DNA of 64,000 bases from Pseudomonadota bacterium (lineage in GTDB: Bacteria; Pseudomonadota; Gammaproteobacteria; Steroidobacterales; Steroidobacteraceae). The DNA lies in assembly GCA_021792755.1 (NCBI GenBank), contig JAJYUA010000009.1, forward strand, positions 62,001 to 126,000. The letters run 5' to 3'. A program made the position numbers and the translations under genes. Positions 58,001 to 64,000 of this stretch are shown in pieces. The notes beneath the pieces are model-generated. The model ran no database searches. It was not told the origin of the DNA and saw only the letters and a list, made by a program, of their open reading frames with translations. How positions within the stretch are numbered: the stretch's first letter is position 1; the number at the start of each line of letters is the position of its first letter.

Positions 58001-58546
58001 GTCCAGAATTTCGGCGACTGATGACGGATAAAGGATCGGCACCCCCCAGCTCGCCAGCGTAATGTCGCTTTGATGAGCGGTCGTGGAAGACATCGCAACG
58101 TGGTCGTCGCCGAACGCAAGCACAACGCCACCGTGCGCAGATACACCGCGCAGGTTCGCATGCTTTATGGCATCTCCCGATCGATCGACCCCCGGTCCCT
58201 TACCGTACCAGAGCCCGAAGACCCCATCGACTTTGGGGTTCGGCACAAAGGCTAGCTGCTGAGCGCCGGCCAACGCCGTAAGTGCCAGATCCTCGTTAAC
58301 GCCCGGCTGGAACTGGATGTTCCGCGCTTGAAGTTCCGCGTGGGCATGCCACAGCTCCATATCGAGCCCGCCCAGTGGAGAGCCTCGATAGCCGCTGATC
58401 AGGCCCGCGGTATTGAGCCCACGCAGCCGGTCGGTTTCACGCTGCGCGATGAGGAGCCGCACCAGGGCCTGCCGACCCGAAATCAAGGCGCTGCGGCAAT
58501 CGAGGCGGTACTTATCCTTAAGAGCGATGTCAGGACGAGCAGCCAA
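55100..58546 (-). CDS. Indolepyruvate:ferredoxin oxidoreductase family protein
   Basis: This 1,148-residue fused enzyme converts 2-keto acids such as indolepyruvate or phenylpyruvate to acyl-CoA with electron transfer to ferredoxin. The N-terminal part includes GLISGYRGSPLGGLDMELWH; the thiamine-pyrophosphate part has FCPGCPHNTSTTVPENAYGA and GIGCHGLVVFHRE. A ferredoxin-like cysteine cluster reads VCEGCGDCSRESNCLAI with SCAKGFCPAF, and the gamma-type domain reads LLITGVGGTGVVTVSAILGM. The C-terminal 250 residues match the DUF6537-type extension. Start is TTG 58546 with AGAGGCG upstream. It begins 17 bases after the dehydrogenase ends. Confidence 0.9.
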   Translation of the reverse strand: MAARPDIALKDKYRLDCRSALISGRQALVRLLIAQRETDRLRGLNTAGLISGYRGSPLGGLDMELWHAHAELQARNIQFQPGVNEDLALTALAGAQQLAFVPNPKVDGVFGLWYGKGPGVDRSGDAIKHANLRGVSAHGGVVLAFGDDHVAMSSTTAHQSDITLASWGVPILYPSSVAEILDFGLAGFALSRYCGLLVGLKLVNETADATAVVAFSPTEDFIFPQAPQPDGGIHIRPEPLAMQEQDARLVRYKLPRAMAFARSNRLDRIVFGSETPRFLIATSGKPFADVLAALKLLGVDAQAARSLGIAVFKIGLLFPLSPDSLKDAIREAEEILFVEEKRPHAEIQAKEILYNQLRRPRISGKLTPTGEVLLPADAALDAHVVALALARRLRASLPNILDVLPDFAAAEARVATRIDRGTAGRPTIIRRPAFCPGCPHNTSTTVPENAYGATGIGCHGLVVFHRERNPLPMGHMGGEGAQWIGMAPFTDTRHIFQNLGDGTYSHSGSLAIRAAVQSDANITFKILFNDAVAMTGGQPVEGALTVGRIARQVLAEGVLRVEVVSENPARFASEPLPREAALHHRDKLAQVQDALRNHPGVSVLIYDQVCAAEKRRRRRIGAYPDPPRRVLINTAVCEGCGDCSRESNCLAIQPVETELGRKRRIDQSACNKDFSCAKGFCPAFVSVLNARQNKSSADQWTDIDIPDPSVPAIGKGFDLLITGVGGTGVVTVSAILGMAARIEGLGASLCDMTGLSQKGGQVFSHVRLRPDPREIVAARIGVGEADVVLACDLIAATQAPALNCIARGRTVVIGNSDVAALAEFHTQPDLLVPESLLKSRLREASGAEPALLPASRMSKEVLGDTIGANLLVLGFAWQTGLIPLSRASIEQAIELNGRAARANLKVFAAGRRAAIAKAEAPSAPLPQSLDEFVAARTDDLRAYWNTRYAEQYADLAKIARRAADSVQGGERFAWAVARYAHKVMAYKDEYEVARLYTDGQFRALLSQEFQGPIRLKLHLAPPLMSRINPATGRPRKLAFGSWIFPVLRTVAALKFLREGPFDVFARSADRRQERELRDVYLQTMRKVAATLRADELAWAISLAEMPRGVRGFGYVKEPAARAALACLREAFSGGLRQGSGSNKECDVA

Positions 58547-58563
58547 GGACGCCTCTGCCTTGC

Positions 58564-59613
58564 CTATCGTCCGATGAGTTCGCGCGCGAGCTGCTCGGCC
58601 ATGACCTCTGGCCTCTGGTGCGCCTGCGCCGCTCGATCGAAGATCTCGAGCAGCCGGTCATGAATGCGCTCGAGCCGGACCGAGAGCGGGTCGTCCACCT
58701 TCCCTGAACGGCCCGGTATCTTCAGGTATTCCTCCATGCCGCTGATGATCCCGCCGGCGTTGATGACGTAATCTGGCGCATAGAGAATTCCGCGAGCCGC
58801 CAATGCCTGACCGGCTTGCGGCGACGCCAGCTGGTTATTGGCCGCGCCGGCAACTGCGCGGGCCCGTATCTGACTTGCCGATTCCTCGGTGATGACGCCT
58901 CCCAGCGCGCAGGGACAATAGATGTCGACGTCGCTTCGGTGCACATCTTCCGGGTCCACCGCGCGCGCACCGAATCGGGCGACGGCGCGCTCGACTTGCT
59001 CAGAGCGTATGTCCGAAACCGTCAGTTGCGTTCCGTGCGCGTGCAGCTGCTCCGCTACATGCCATCCAACCGCCCCTAGCCCTTGAATGGCGACCCGAAT
59101 TTCGCGGAATTTCGCCCCTGGAAACTGCCGCTCGAGCACGGCACGTAGCCCATGCATCAAGCCCATCGCGGTATGCACGGAAGGGTCACCCGCTCCAGCG
59201 GAAGACGTGCCACCCACATACGGAGTCACTGTGCGTAGAGTCTCGATATCTCCCACAGACATGCCAACGTCTTCTCCGGTGACGAATACGGATCCGATCC
59301 GATTGAGATAACGTCCATAGGCATGCAGCAGCTCCTCGCTTTTGATCTGCCCCGGATCACCGATGATTACCGCCTTACCTCCTCCGCAAGGCAGTCCCGC
59401 CAAGGCGCTCTTGTAGGACATCGCTCTGGAGAGTCTCATGGCGTCATCGAGCGCCCGCTGCTCGTTCATATACGCCATGAACCGGGTCCCGCCGGCCGCC
59501 GGACCCAGCGCTGTCGAATGGATCGCGACTATGGCTCGTAGCCCGCTGCCACGGTCGGAGAAACAGCACACCTGCTCGTGATCATCAAATTCCGGGGAGT
59601 TCCAAAATTGCAT
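58564..59613 (-). CDS. Leu/Phe/Val-type amino acid dehydrogenase
   Basis: This 349-residue enzyme of the Glu/Leu/Phe/Val dehydrogenase superfamily has the glycine-rich lysine motif GLPCGGGKAVI (catalytic Lys), SYKSALAG, FVTGEDVGMSVGDIETLR and the NAD-binding IQGLGAVGWHVAEQLHAHG. It should deaminate a hydrophobic or aromatic amino acid to the 2-keto acid, NAD-dependent. The keto acid would feed the adjacent oxidoreductase. It is first in the minus-strand group, with an AT-rich region upstream. Exact substrate (Phe, Leu or Val) cannot be told. Confidence 0.9.
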   Translation of the reverse strand: MQFWNSPEFDDHEQVCCFSDRGSGLRAIVAIHSTALGPAAGGTRFMAYMNEQRALDDAMRLSRAMSYKSALAGLPCGGGKAVIIGDPGQIKSEELLHAYGRYLNRIGSVFVTGEDVGMSVGDIETLRTVTPYVGGTSSAGAGDPSVHTAMGLMHGLRAVLERQFPGAKFREIRVAIQGLGAVGWHVAEQLHAHGTQLTVSDIRSEQVERAVARFGARAVDPEDVHRSDVDIYCPCALGGVITEESASQIRARAVAGAANNQLASPQAGQALAARGILYAPDYVINAGGIISGMEEYLKIPGRSGKVDDPLSVRLERIHDRLLEIFDRAAQAHQRPEVMAEQLARELIGR

Positions 59614-59847
59614 GGGTGTGAATAGCCTTAAGCGGGGACTTCGGGCGATATTATCTCTTGGGATATACAGTGTCTATAGTGAAACATTATTTCTCTAATA
59701 GCAACTTTGGGCGACGGGCGCATACTAAAGGGCCCGACCGTTTGAGACCGAAGGCCCAAGGCGGGCGCTGAAACGTTCGTGGCGGCGGGATGCAATTGTC
59801 GCCAACGGCCAGGATTCCGGTGGCCGGAGCGCGCTCTTGACCAGTAA
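59614..59847. promoter_or_regulatory. AT-rich promoter region of the dehydrogenase operon
   Basis: The 100 bases next to the dehydrogenase start are strikingly AT-rich (59640-59710) compared with all flanking DNA. Two similar strings, ATTATCTCT (59650) and ATTATTTCTCT (59687), form a spaced direct repeat that could be an operator. Exact -10 and -35 boxes are ambiguous. Confidence 0.4.
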
Positions 59848-60117
59848 TTACACGCGACACCAATGCACAGTTAGGACGGTGGGAAACTGATCGACCTTGG
59901 CGGCAATCACTGAAACTTGCTTCGCCGTTATGCCGCCGGCCTCAATCCGAATTTGCTGCATCTGCTCGGTTCTCACCTCAGCCGCGACACTACGAGGCAC
60001 CACGTTGAGGATTTGAAAGAAACTCAGCAGGCACACTAGCGTTCCCGGATCCGGTTCTGTGGACACCGATAGGCCAAAGACTTGCGGAGCCTCTTCGAAA
60101 TCGCCTTCGTCGATCAT
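59848..60117 (-). CDS. Small ACT-like domain protein
   Basis: This 89-residue protein reads QVFGLSVSTEPDPGTLVCLL then SFFQILNVVPRSVAAE, an ACT-domain opening (strand, PG turn, helix), and ends GGITAKQVSVIAAKVDQF, PTVLTVHW. ACT domains bind amino acids and regulate enzymes of amino-acid metabolism. Its place just upstream of an amino-acid dehydrogenase, on the same strand, fits such a role. The start (MIDEGDFEEAPQV) has GAGGAT upstream. The domain call is by eye. Confidence 0.55.
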   Translation of the reverse strand: MIDEGDFEEAPQVFGLSVSTEPDPGTLVCLLSFFQILNVVPRSVAAEVRTEQMQQIRIEAGGITAKQVSVIAAKVDQFPTVLTVHWCRV

Positions 60118-60628
60118 GGATCGCCATCCTCATCTCACCCTCGCTGCGAAAGACCACAAGGCATACCCGGCTTTCCGCGAAAGCCGGGCTGGCAATGCGC
60201 TCGAGATGACCGGCGAAGTGATCCATTGATCAATCTCTGTGTTTAGGCTAGAAAAGGCCGCCGGCCCGCCTGGAATTGCTCGCAGCTCCAAAGCCGACGC
60301 CTTGGGCCGCCTTCAGGGAACACCACCCGCCCTGAACGGGATTGAGCCTCGACACCCCGCTTCAGCGGCTGAGCACCACATTGTTCCTTCGCGGCTCACC
60401 ACCAGAACCTCGCCGCCGTAGGCGATGCCACACCGACATTTGCCATCAAGCTCCCACAAGGACGGCGGGTTGGGCGATTCGGTCGAACCGAGTGTGCATG
60501 GTGAGACTCCAAGCACCCTTCAGGATCCCGAACCATTTCGGACAAGAAACCAAATTCCGCCCGTGAGCAATTTCTTGCAAAAATTCCCGTATCGTTCATA
60601 AACTACTATTCTCTGAAGGAAACAATGC
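60118..60628. other. Intergenic region upstream of the XRE-cupin gene
   Basis: About 510 bases without a supported gene. One minus-strand frame (60516-60313) contains an odd cysteine-bearing stretch (CRCGIAYGGEVLVVSREGTM) but has only a GTG start and no ribosome-binding site. The last 60 bases are AT-rich, with TTGCAA and ATAAAC 17 bases apart, a weak promoter candidate for the regulator. Confidence 0.35.
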
Positions 60629-61336
60629 ATGAACGACAAACGCACCGCTGACGCGCTGCCGGCCATCAGACCCGGCGCCAAGCTCAAGGCCCTGCGCGTA
60701 AAGCGAGGTTGGAGCCTGGCGGAAATCAGTCGGCGTACGGGGCTGCCAATCTCCAGCCTCTCGAAGGTCGAAAATGACAAAATGGAACTCACACTTGATA
60801 AGCTGCTGCGCATCGGGACGGCCCTTGAAACCGATCTCGCTCACCTTGTCGCGCCGCTGAGCGCACCAGAAATTCAGAACGTGTCTGCGGGTCGTCGCAC
60901 CATTACCCGTGCCGGTGAAGGCAAGGTGCTCGAAGGCGCCGCTGGCCGTTATCGCTATCTTGCGAACGATTTGCTCAACAAGCTTTCGTTGCCAATGGTC
61001 ATCGAGGTTACAGCACACAGCCTAGAGGAGTTCGGTGAGCTCAATCATCATCTTGGAGAGGAATTCCTGTTCGTGTTAGACGGGGAGCTCGATTTCTATT
61101 CGAGCATCTACATGCCGGTGAACCTAAAAAATGGGGATTCGATGTACTTTGACGGCAACATGGGCCACGCCTACGTTGCCGTCGGCCAATCTCCGTGCCG
61201 CATCCTTTCAGTTTGCGTCGCGCCGGGAGCGCCCGACGCCTTTAAATTGCCGGAACATACACATGCCCTCGTCCGTGGTGAGCCGAAACCGGCGGAACAG
61301 ACCAAACGTGTACCTCATCACCAGAAGGGCGAGTGA
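60629..61336 (+). CDS. XRE-family regulator with cupin domain
   Basis: This 235-residue protein has an N-terminal helix-turn-helix (LKALRVKRGWSLAEISRRTG, LPISSLSKVENDKMELTLDK) and a C-terminal cupin domain (HHLGEEFLFVLDGELDFYSS, LKNGDSMYFDGNMGHAYV). The cupin probably binds a small ligand. ATG 60629 follows GAAGGA at a good distance. It is divergent from the amino-acid degradation genes and is their likely regulator, though the intervening ACT-like gene and gap leave room for doubt. Confidence 0.88.
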   Translation: MNDKRTADALPAIRPGAKLKALRVKRGWSLAEISRRTGLPISSLSKVENDKMELTLDKLLRIGTALETDLAHLVAPLSAPEIQNVSAGRRTITRAGEGKVLEGAAGRYRYLANDLLNKLSLPMVIEVTAHSLEEFGELNHHLGEEFLFVLDGELDFYSSIYMPVNLKNGDSMYFDGNMGHAYVAVGQSPCRILSVCVAPGAPDAFKLPEHTHALVRGEPKPAEQTKRVPHHQKGE

Positions 61337-61398
61337 CGGCTGTACGCGTTGATCAAGTCCACGAGATTTCGCCGACCAGGCTCTCGCCCTCTGGTGAT

Positions 61399-62559
61399 TC
61401 ATCGCGCAATGCTCAATCTCCTGTCAAGCGGTCTGACATAACGCACCAAGTCCACTAATACTATTCCCGGAGACTCGTTCACCACGTAATGGGCTGCGTT
61501 CTTGATCAAGAAAAATCTCTTCTCCGGTGCACGTATTCGCTTGTAGTAGGCCGCCACAAGTGATTCCGGCGTGGTCCGATCATGCGCGCCAGCGAAGAAG
61601 ATAACTGGGCATTTGAACACGAGGTTGTCGTCAAAGCTGACGCCCAAGAGCTGCGGCAGCAATATTTGCACAGAACTCATCTCTCCGAGCTCCGCCGATC
61701 TCACGTCGTACGCGGAATAATCCGGACTCAATGCCCAGAAGCGTGCTTCGTCGTCCTTTGTTCTGCCGTAGAGCATACCGCCGAGCGCCTCGTCCCACTT
61801 GCGCTCAATTATTACTTTAGAGATGAGCGTCGGGCCGGCCGCCCCCGGATACGGAGCGATCGACTTCAACCCCTCGATAGCGGCCTGGTTGTGTACGGCT
61901 TCGGCCTTCGCCAGCGTCTCCCGGTATCCGACAACTTCGTTCTGGTACGCATTGACGACCTGTCCCACGCCGACGTACGCGTACAGCCAGTTTGGGTGTT
62001 GAATCGCCACGCGCAAGCCAAGTATGCTGCCGAATGAAAACCCGACCAAAAAGATCTTCCTCTTGTGGTACCGATGCCTAAGCCAGGTGATGAGCTGGTT
62101 GGTGTCCGACTGAAGCTCCGCCATCGTCATCGACCTGTCCGCCACCCGATGCGCAGCGGAGAATGTCTTGCCGGCATCGCGCTGGTCCCATTGCACTACC
62201 GTGAAAAAGTCCTCCCACGGGCGCTGGAATGTCCAGCTCTCTGGCATCATCGGATCGCCGGGACCGCCGGAAATGAACAGCAGGATGGGATTGGACCGAT
62301 CGGCACCCCGAATGCTGATCCACTGCGGAATGCCGCCAATCCGAACCGGGATTAGCTCATTGATACCCCCCGGCGGTAGAGCTTCCGCGGCAGCAATGAC
62401 CTTCCTCGGATTCAAGGCCATGGGGCTCGGAGCACTGAGCGCCGATCCCGTGGCAAGCGCAAGTGGAGGCCGAGCGCCCAGCGCAACGGCGAATATCAAA
62501 CTTAGAAGCGCAAATACGTGTGCGCCGCGACTGCTGGGAAGGGTATGTGACAAACTCAT
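61399..62559 (-). CDS. Exported alpha/beta hydrolase (proline-iminopeptidase-like)
   Basis: This 386-residue protein has a likely signal peptide (HVFALLSLIFAVALGARPPL) and an alpha/beta-hydrolase core. The oxyanion motif is ISGGPGDPMM (residues 97-106), the nucleophile S175 is in LVGFSFGSILG, and the acid and base are D327 (GAHDRTTP) and H357 (KNAAHYVV). The SGGPG motif places it near proline iminopeptidases, though other ester or amide substrates are possible. Its ATG overlaps the stop of the TonB receptor gene (ATGA), so it is co-translated and probably acts on the imported or surface-bound ligand in the periplasm. Confidence 0.85.
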   Translation of the reverse strand: MSLSHTLPSSRGAHVFALLSLIFAVALGARPPLALATGSALSAPSPMALNPRKVIAAAEALPPGGINELIPVRIGGIPQWISIRGADRSNPILLFISGGPGDPMMPESWTFQRPWEDFFTVVQWDQRDAGKTFSAAHRVADRSMTMAELQSDTNQLITWLRHRYHKRKIFLVGFSFGSILGLRVAIQHPNWLYAYVGVGQVVNAYQNEVVGYRETLAKAEAVHNQAAIEGLKSIAPYPGAAGPTLISKVIIERKWDEALGGMLYGRTKDDEARFWALSPDYSAYDVRSAELGEMSSVQILLPQLLGVSFDDNLVFKCPVIFFAGAHDRTTPESLVAAYYKRIRAPEKRFFLIKNAAHYVVNESPGIVLVDLVRYVRPLDRRLSIAR

Positions 62560-64000
62560 AGACGATAATCCATCGTAATTCCGAAGGTAATGGGTCGCTG
62601 CCGAATGGCCACTGGCACAGTAAAACTGTCAAAGGCGGAAACCTTTCCACTGCCATTTGTCGCGTTATCAATGAATGCGGTAACTGAATATCGAGACCAT
62701 TTCAATCCGCTTCTAATATTGATTTGGGAATATTGTCCATAGACGAGCGACGAGGCGTTATCGAGATTGCTGTATTCCTTTCCGACATATCGTGCGTCGA
62801 TTCTAGCGAAATAGTTTACGTGCGATGACAGCGGGTGAGTGTATTGGGCATAAACATTTGCACTCAGTGGCGCAGATCCGGGCAAGCGATCGCCCGGTGT
62901 TGCGGCGACCCCGGGGCTCACCGACTCAAGGTGCGCATTTGTAACCGCAAGCGATCCACCTACGCTCCAACGCACGCCGGGATGTGCCGCGACATCAAGC
63001 TCGAGACCCTTGATGTCCGCATGGCCGGCATTCGTGATGTAGTTGATCCCTGAGGGAACGGTCAAGGCATTTAGCTGAATATTGCGCCAATCGATATAGT
63101 ACACGTCCGCGTCGACGAGCAGTCTGTGGTGCATCAGGTAACTCTTCTCTCCCAGTTCGTAATTCCAAAGGCTGTCCGGATTGGATGCAAGTGGTATCGG
63201 CTGGCCGGAGATTGGATCCGCTCTCACAGTATTGATTTGACCGATGCGAAATCCCTGGGCGGCCTGAGCGTAGACCATCGCATCTTTTGCAAGGTGGTAC
63301 GAAATATTGAATCGCGGCGTCGTGGAATTTTCCGTGGTGATGTTGTAAGTGTGGGAGGGAATCTGCAGTGTCCCGCCGATCGTTTGATTTTCGAGCAGCT
63401 TATCGTGAGACCGTCGAGCGCCTATCGTCAGAGTAAGATTCGCAATGATGTCGTAGGAAAGCTCGCCATAGACCGCTTCCTCCTTTGTTTCCCCAAAGGT
63501 ATCGGCGGACGAGACATCATCGGATGCGGCGCCAAACAGCTCACCCGTCCCGGGGATGATGACGTTCTCAAGCACGGTCCTGCGGTTATCTTGGTAAAAT
63601 GCACCGAAGAGCCAGCGAAATTTCTGATTTTGAGGCGATGCAAATCTGAGTTCCTGCGAAAATGTGCGCGATGGCCCGGCGTCAGTTATGGGCGATGGAG
63701 CGTTCAGTCCTAGCAAGTCATACGCGGTCTGGGTAAAGTCTCCCAACGCCAGTTCGCTTCGATCAGCGTATGTCGTGACGGATGTCGCCGTTATCCATTG
63801 CGGTTGATATACGCCTTTCAGGCTGTATATTTTCGTGTTACTGTAACTGTAGTTTGGCACCGCGCCGTTCCACGCATATTTGTGATTGCTGTAGAAGCTG
63901 TAGGCCGAATCGTGAGGCGAGTCGTCTTCGCCAAGTACAGTGCCAAGGAACCTGAGGTCTCGCGTTGGCGTCCACTTGAGCTCCACTCGTCCGCCGCGCG
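62556..64000 (-). CDS. TonB-dependent receptor, N-terminal part outside the window
   Basis: These 480 or so codons are the C-terminal barrel of an outer-membrane receptor: the frame is open to the window edge (RGGRVELKWTPTRDLRFLG). Barrel strands alternate aromatic residues (AYSFYSNHKYAWNGAVPNYS, TPRFNISYHLAKDAMVYAQA, then AQGFRIGQINTVRADP) and the tail reads FGITMDYRL. Strong features of this family include YELGEKSYLMHHRLLVDADV. Its plug domain is not visible. It is followed by the hydrolase gene with a four-base overlap. The DNA is less GC-rich than most of the window. Confidence 0.88.
   Translation of the reverse strand, partial: RGGRVELKWTPTRDLRFLGTVLGEDDSPHDSAYSFYSNHKYAWNGAVPNYSYSNTKIYSLKGVYQPQWITATSVTTYADRSELALGDFTQTAYDLLGLNAPSPITDAGPSRTFSQELRFASPQNQKFRWLFGAFYQDNRRTVLENVIIPGTGELFGAASDDVSSADTFGETKEEAVYGELSYDIIANLTLTIGARRSHDKLLENQTIGGTLQIPSHTYNITTENSTTPRFNISYHLAKDAMVYAQAAQGFRIGQINTVRADPISGQPIPLASNPDSLWNYELGEKSYLMHHRLLVDADVYYIDWRNIQLNALTVPSGINYITNAGHADIKGLELDVAAHPGVRWSVGGSLAVTNAHLESVSPGVAATPGDRLPGSAPLSANVYAQYTHPLSSHVNYFARIDARYVGKEYSNLDNASSLVYGQYSQINIRSGLKWSRYSVTAFIDNATNGSGKVSAFDSFTVPVAIRQRPITFGITMDYRL

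Noticed and set aside
60313-60516. Minus-strand 67-residue frame with a cysteine-rich stretch
   Set aside because: GTG start without a ribosome-binding site and no recognised family; described only under the intergenic region.

Overview
The window is high-GC DNA dense with genes on both strands. It carries two TonB-dependent receptors, a MoxR/DUF58/DUF4129 cluster, Tex, Dps, LysR/AraC regulators and an RRM protein of bacterial type. This gene mix suggests a gammaproteobacterium near the Xanthomonadales/Nevskiales/Steroidobacterales. That placement is inferred from gene content only; no rRNA or tRNA gene was seen.

Layout. 0-4.5 kb: a giant FAD/Fe-S oxidoreductase (5' end outside the window) converges on a LolA-like periplasmic protein. 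4.7-11.9 kb: a MoxR-type cluster in two divergent arms, with SpoIIM-like and RDD membrane proteins leftward and a membrane protein, DUF4129, DUF4350, MoxR ATPase and DUF58 rightward. 12-22.3 kb: metabolic and regulatory genes (SDR, receiver-EAL phosphodiesterase with a clear promoter, KDG-type kinase, Tex, MFS plus ketopantoate-reductase-like pair, APC permease). 22.4-31.9 kb: Dps, a divergent FlhC-like/FlhD-like pair with no flagellar genes nearby, an EamA exporter facing a CGNR regulator, a LysR regulator facing two paralogous aldo/keto reductases, and an AraC-DUF2000 unit. 32.5-37.6 kb: a TonB-dependent receptor split by a 2,602-bp insertion sequence with a 5-bp target duplication; removing the element and one duplicate restores the reading frame.

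38.9-47.1 kb holds the main defence locus: a complete four-gene Wadjet (JetABCD) operon on the minus strand, with nearly no gaps between genes and transposase debris on both sides (IS66-like and ISL3-like remnants). JetABC form an SMC-type complex and JetD is a Toprim-type nuclease subunit; the family is known to destroy closed-circular plasmid DNA. 48.1-51.9 kb is a run of small, mostly uncharacterised proteins around an RRM gene, followed by about 1.4 kb of gene-poor sequence.

53.4-61.3 kb looks like an amino-acid catabolism module: permease, indolepyruvate:ferredoxin oxidoreductase, amino-acid dehydrogenase, an ACT-like small protein, and a divergent XRE-cupin regulator. At the right edge a TonB-dependent receptor (cut by the window end) is translationally coupled to an exported alpha/beta hydrolase. 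This last part is visibly richer in A and T than the first 50 kb. Several decayed genes (receiver domain, OsmC tail, LysR tail, two transposases) point to repeated gain and loss in the middle of the window.
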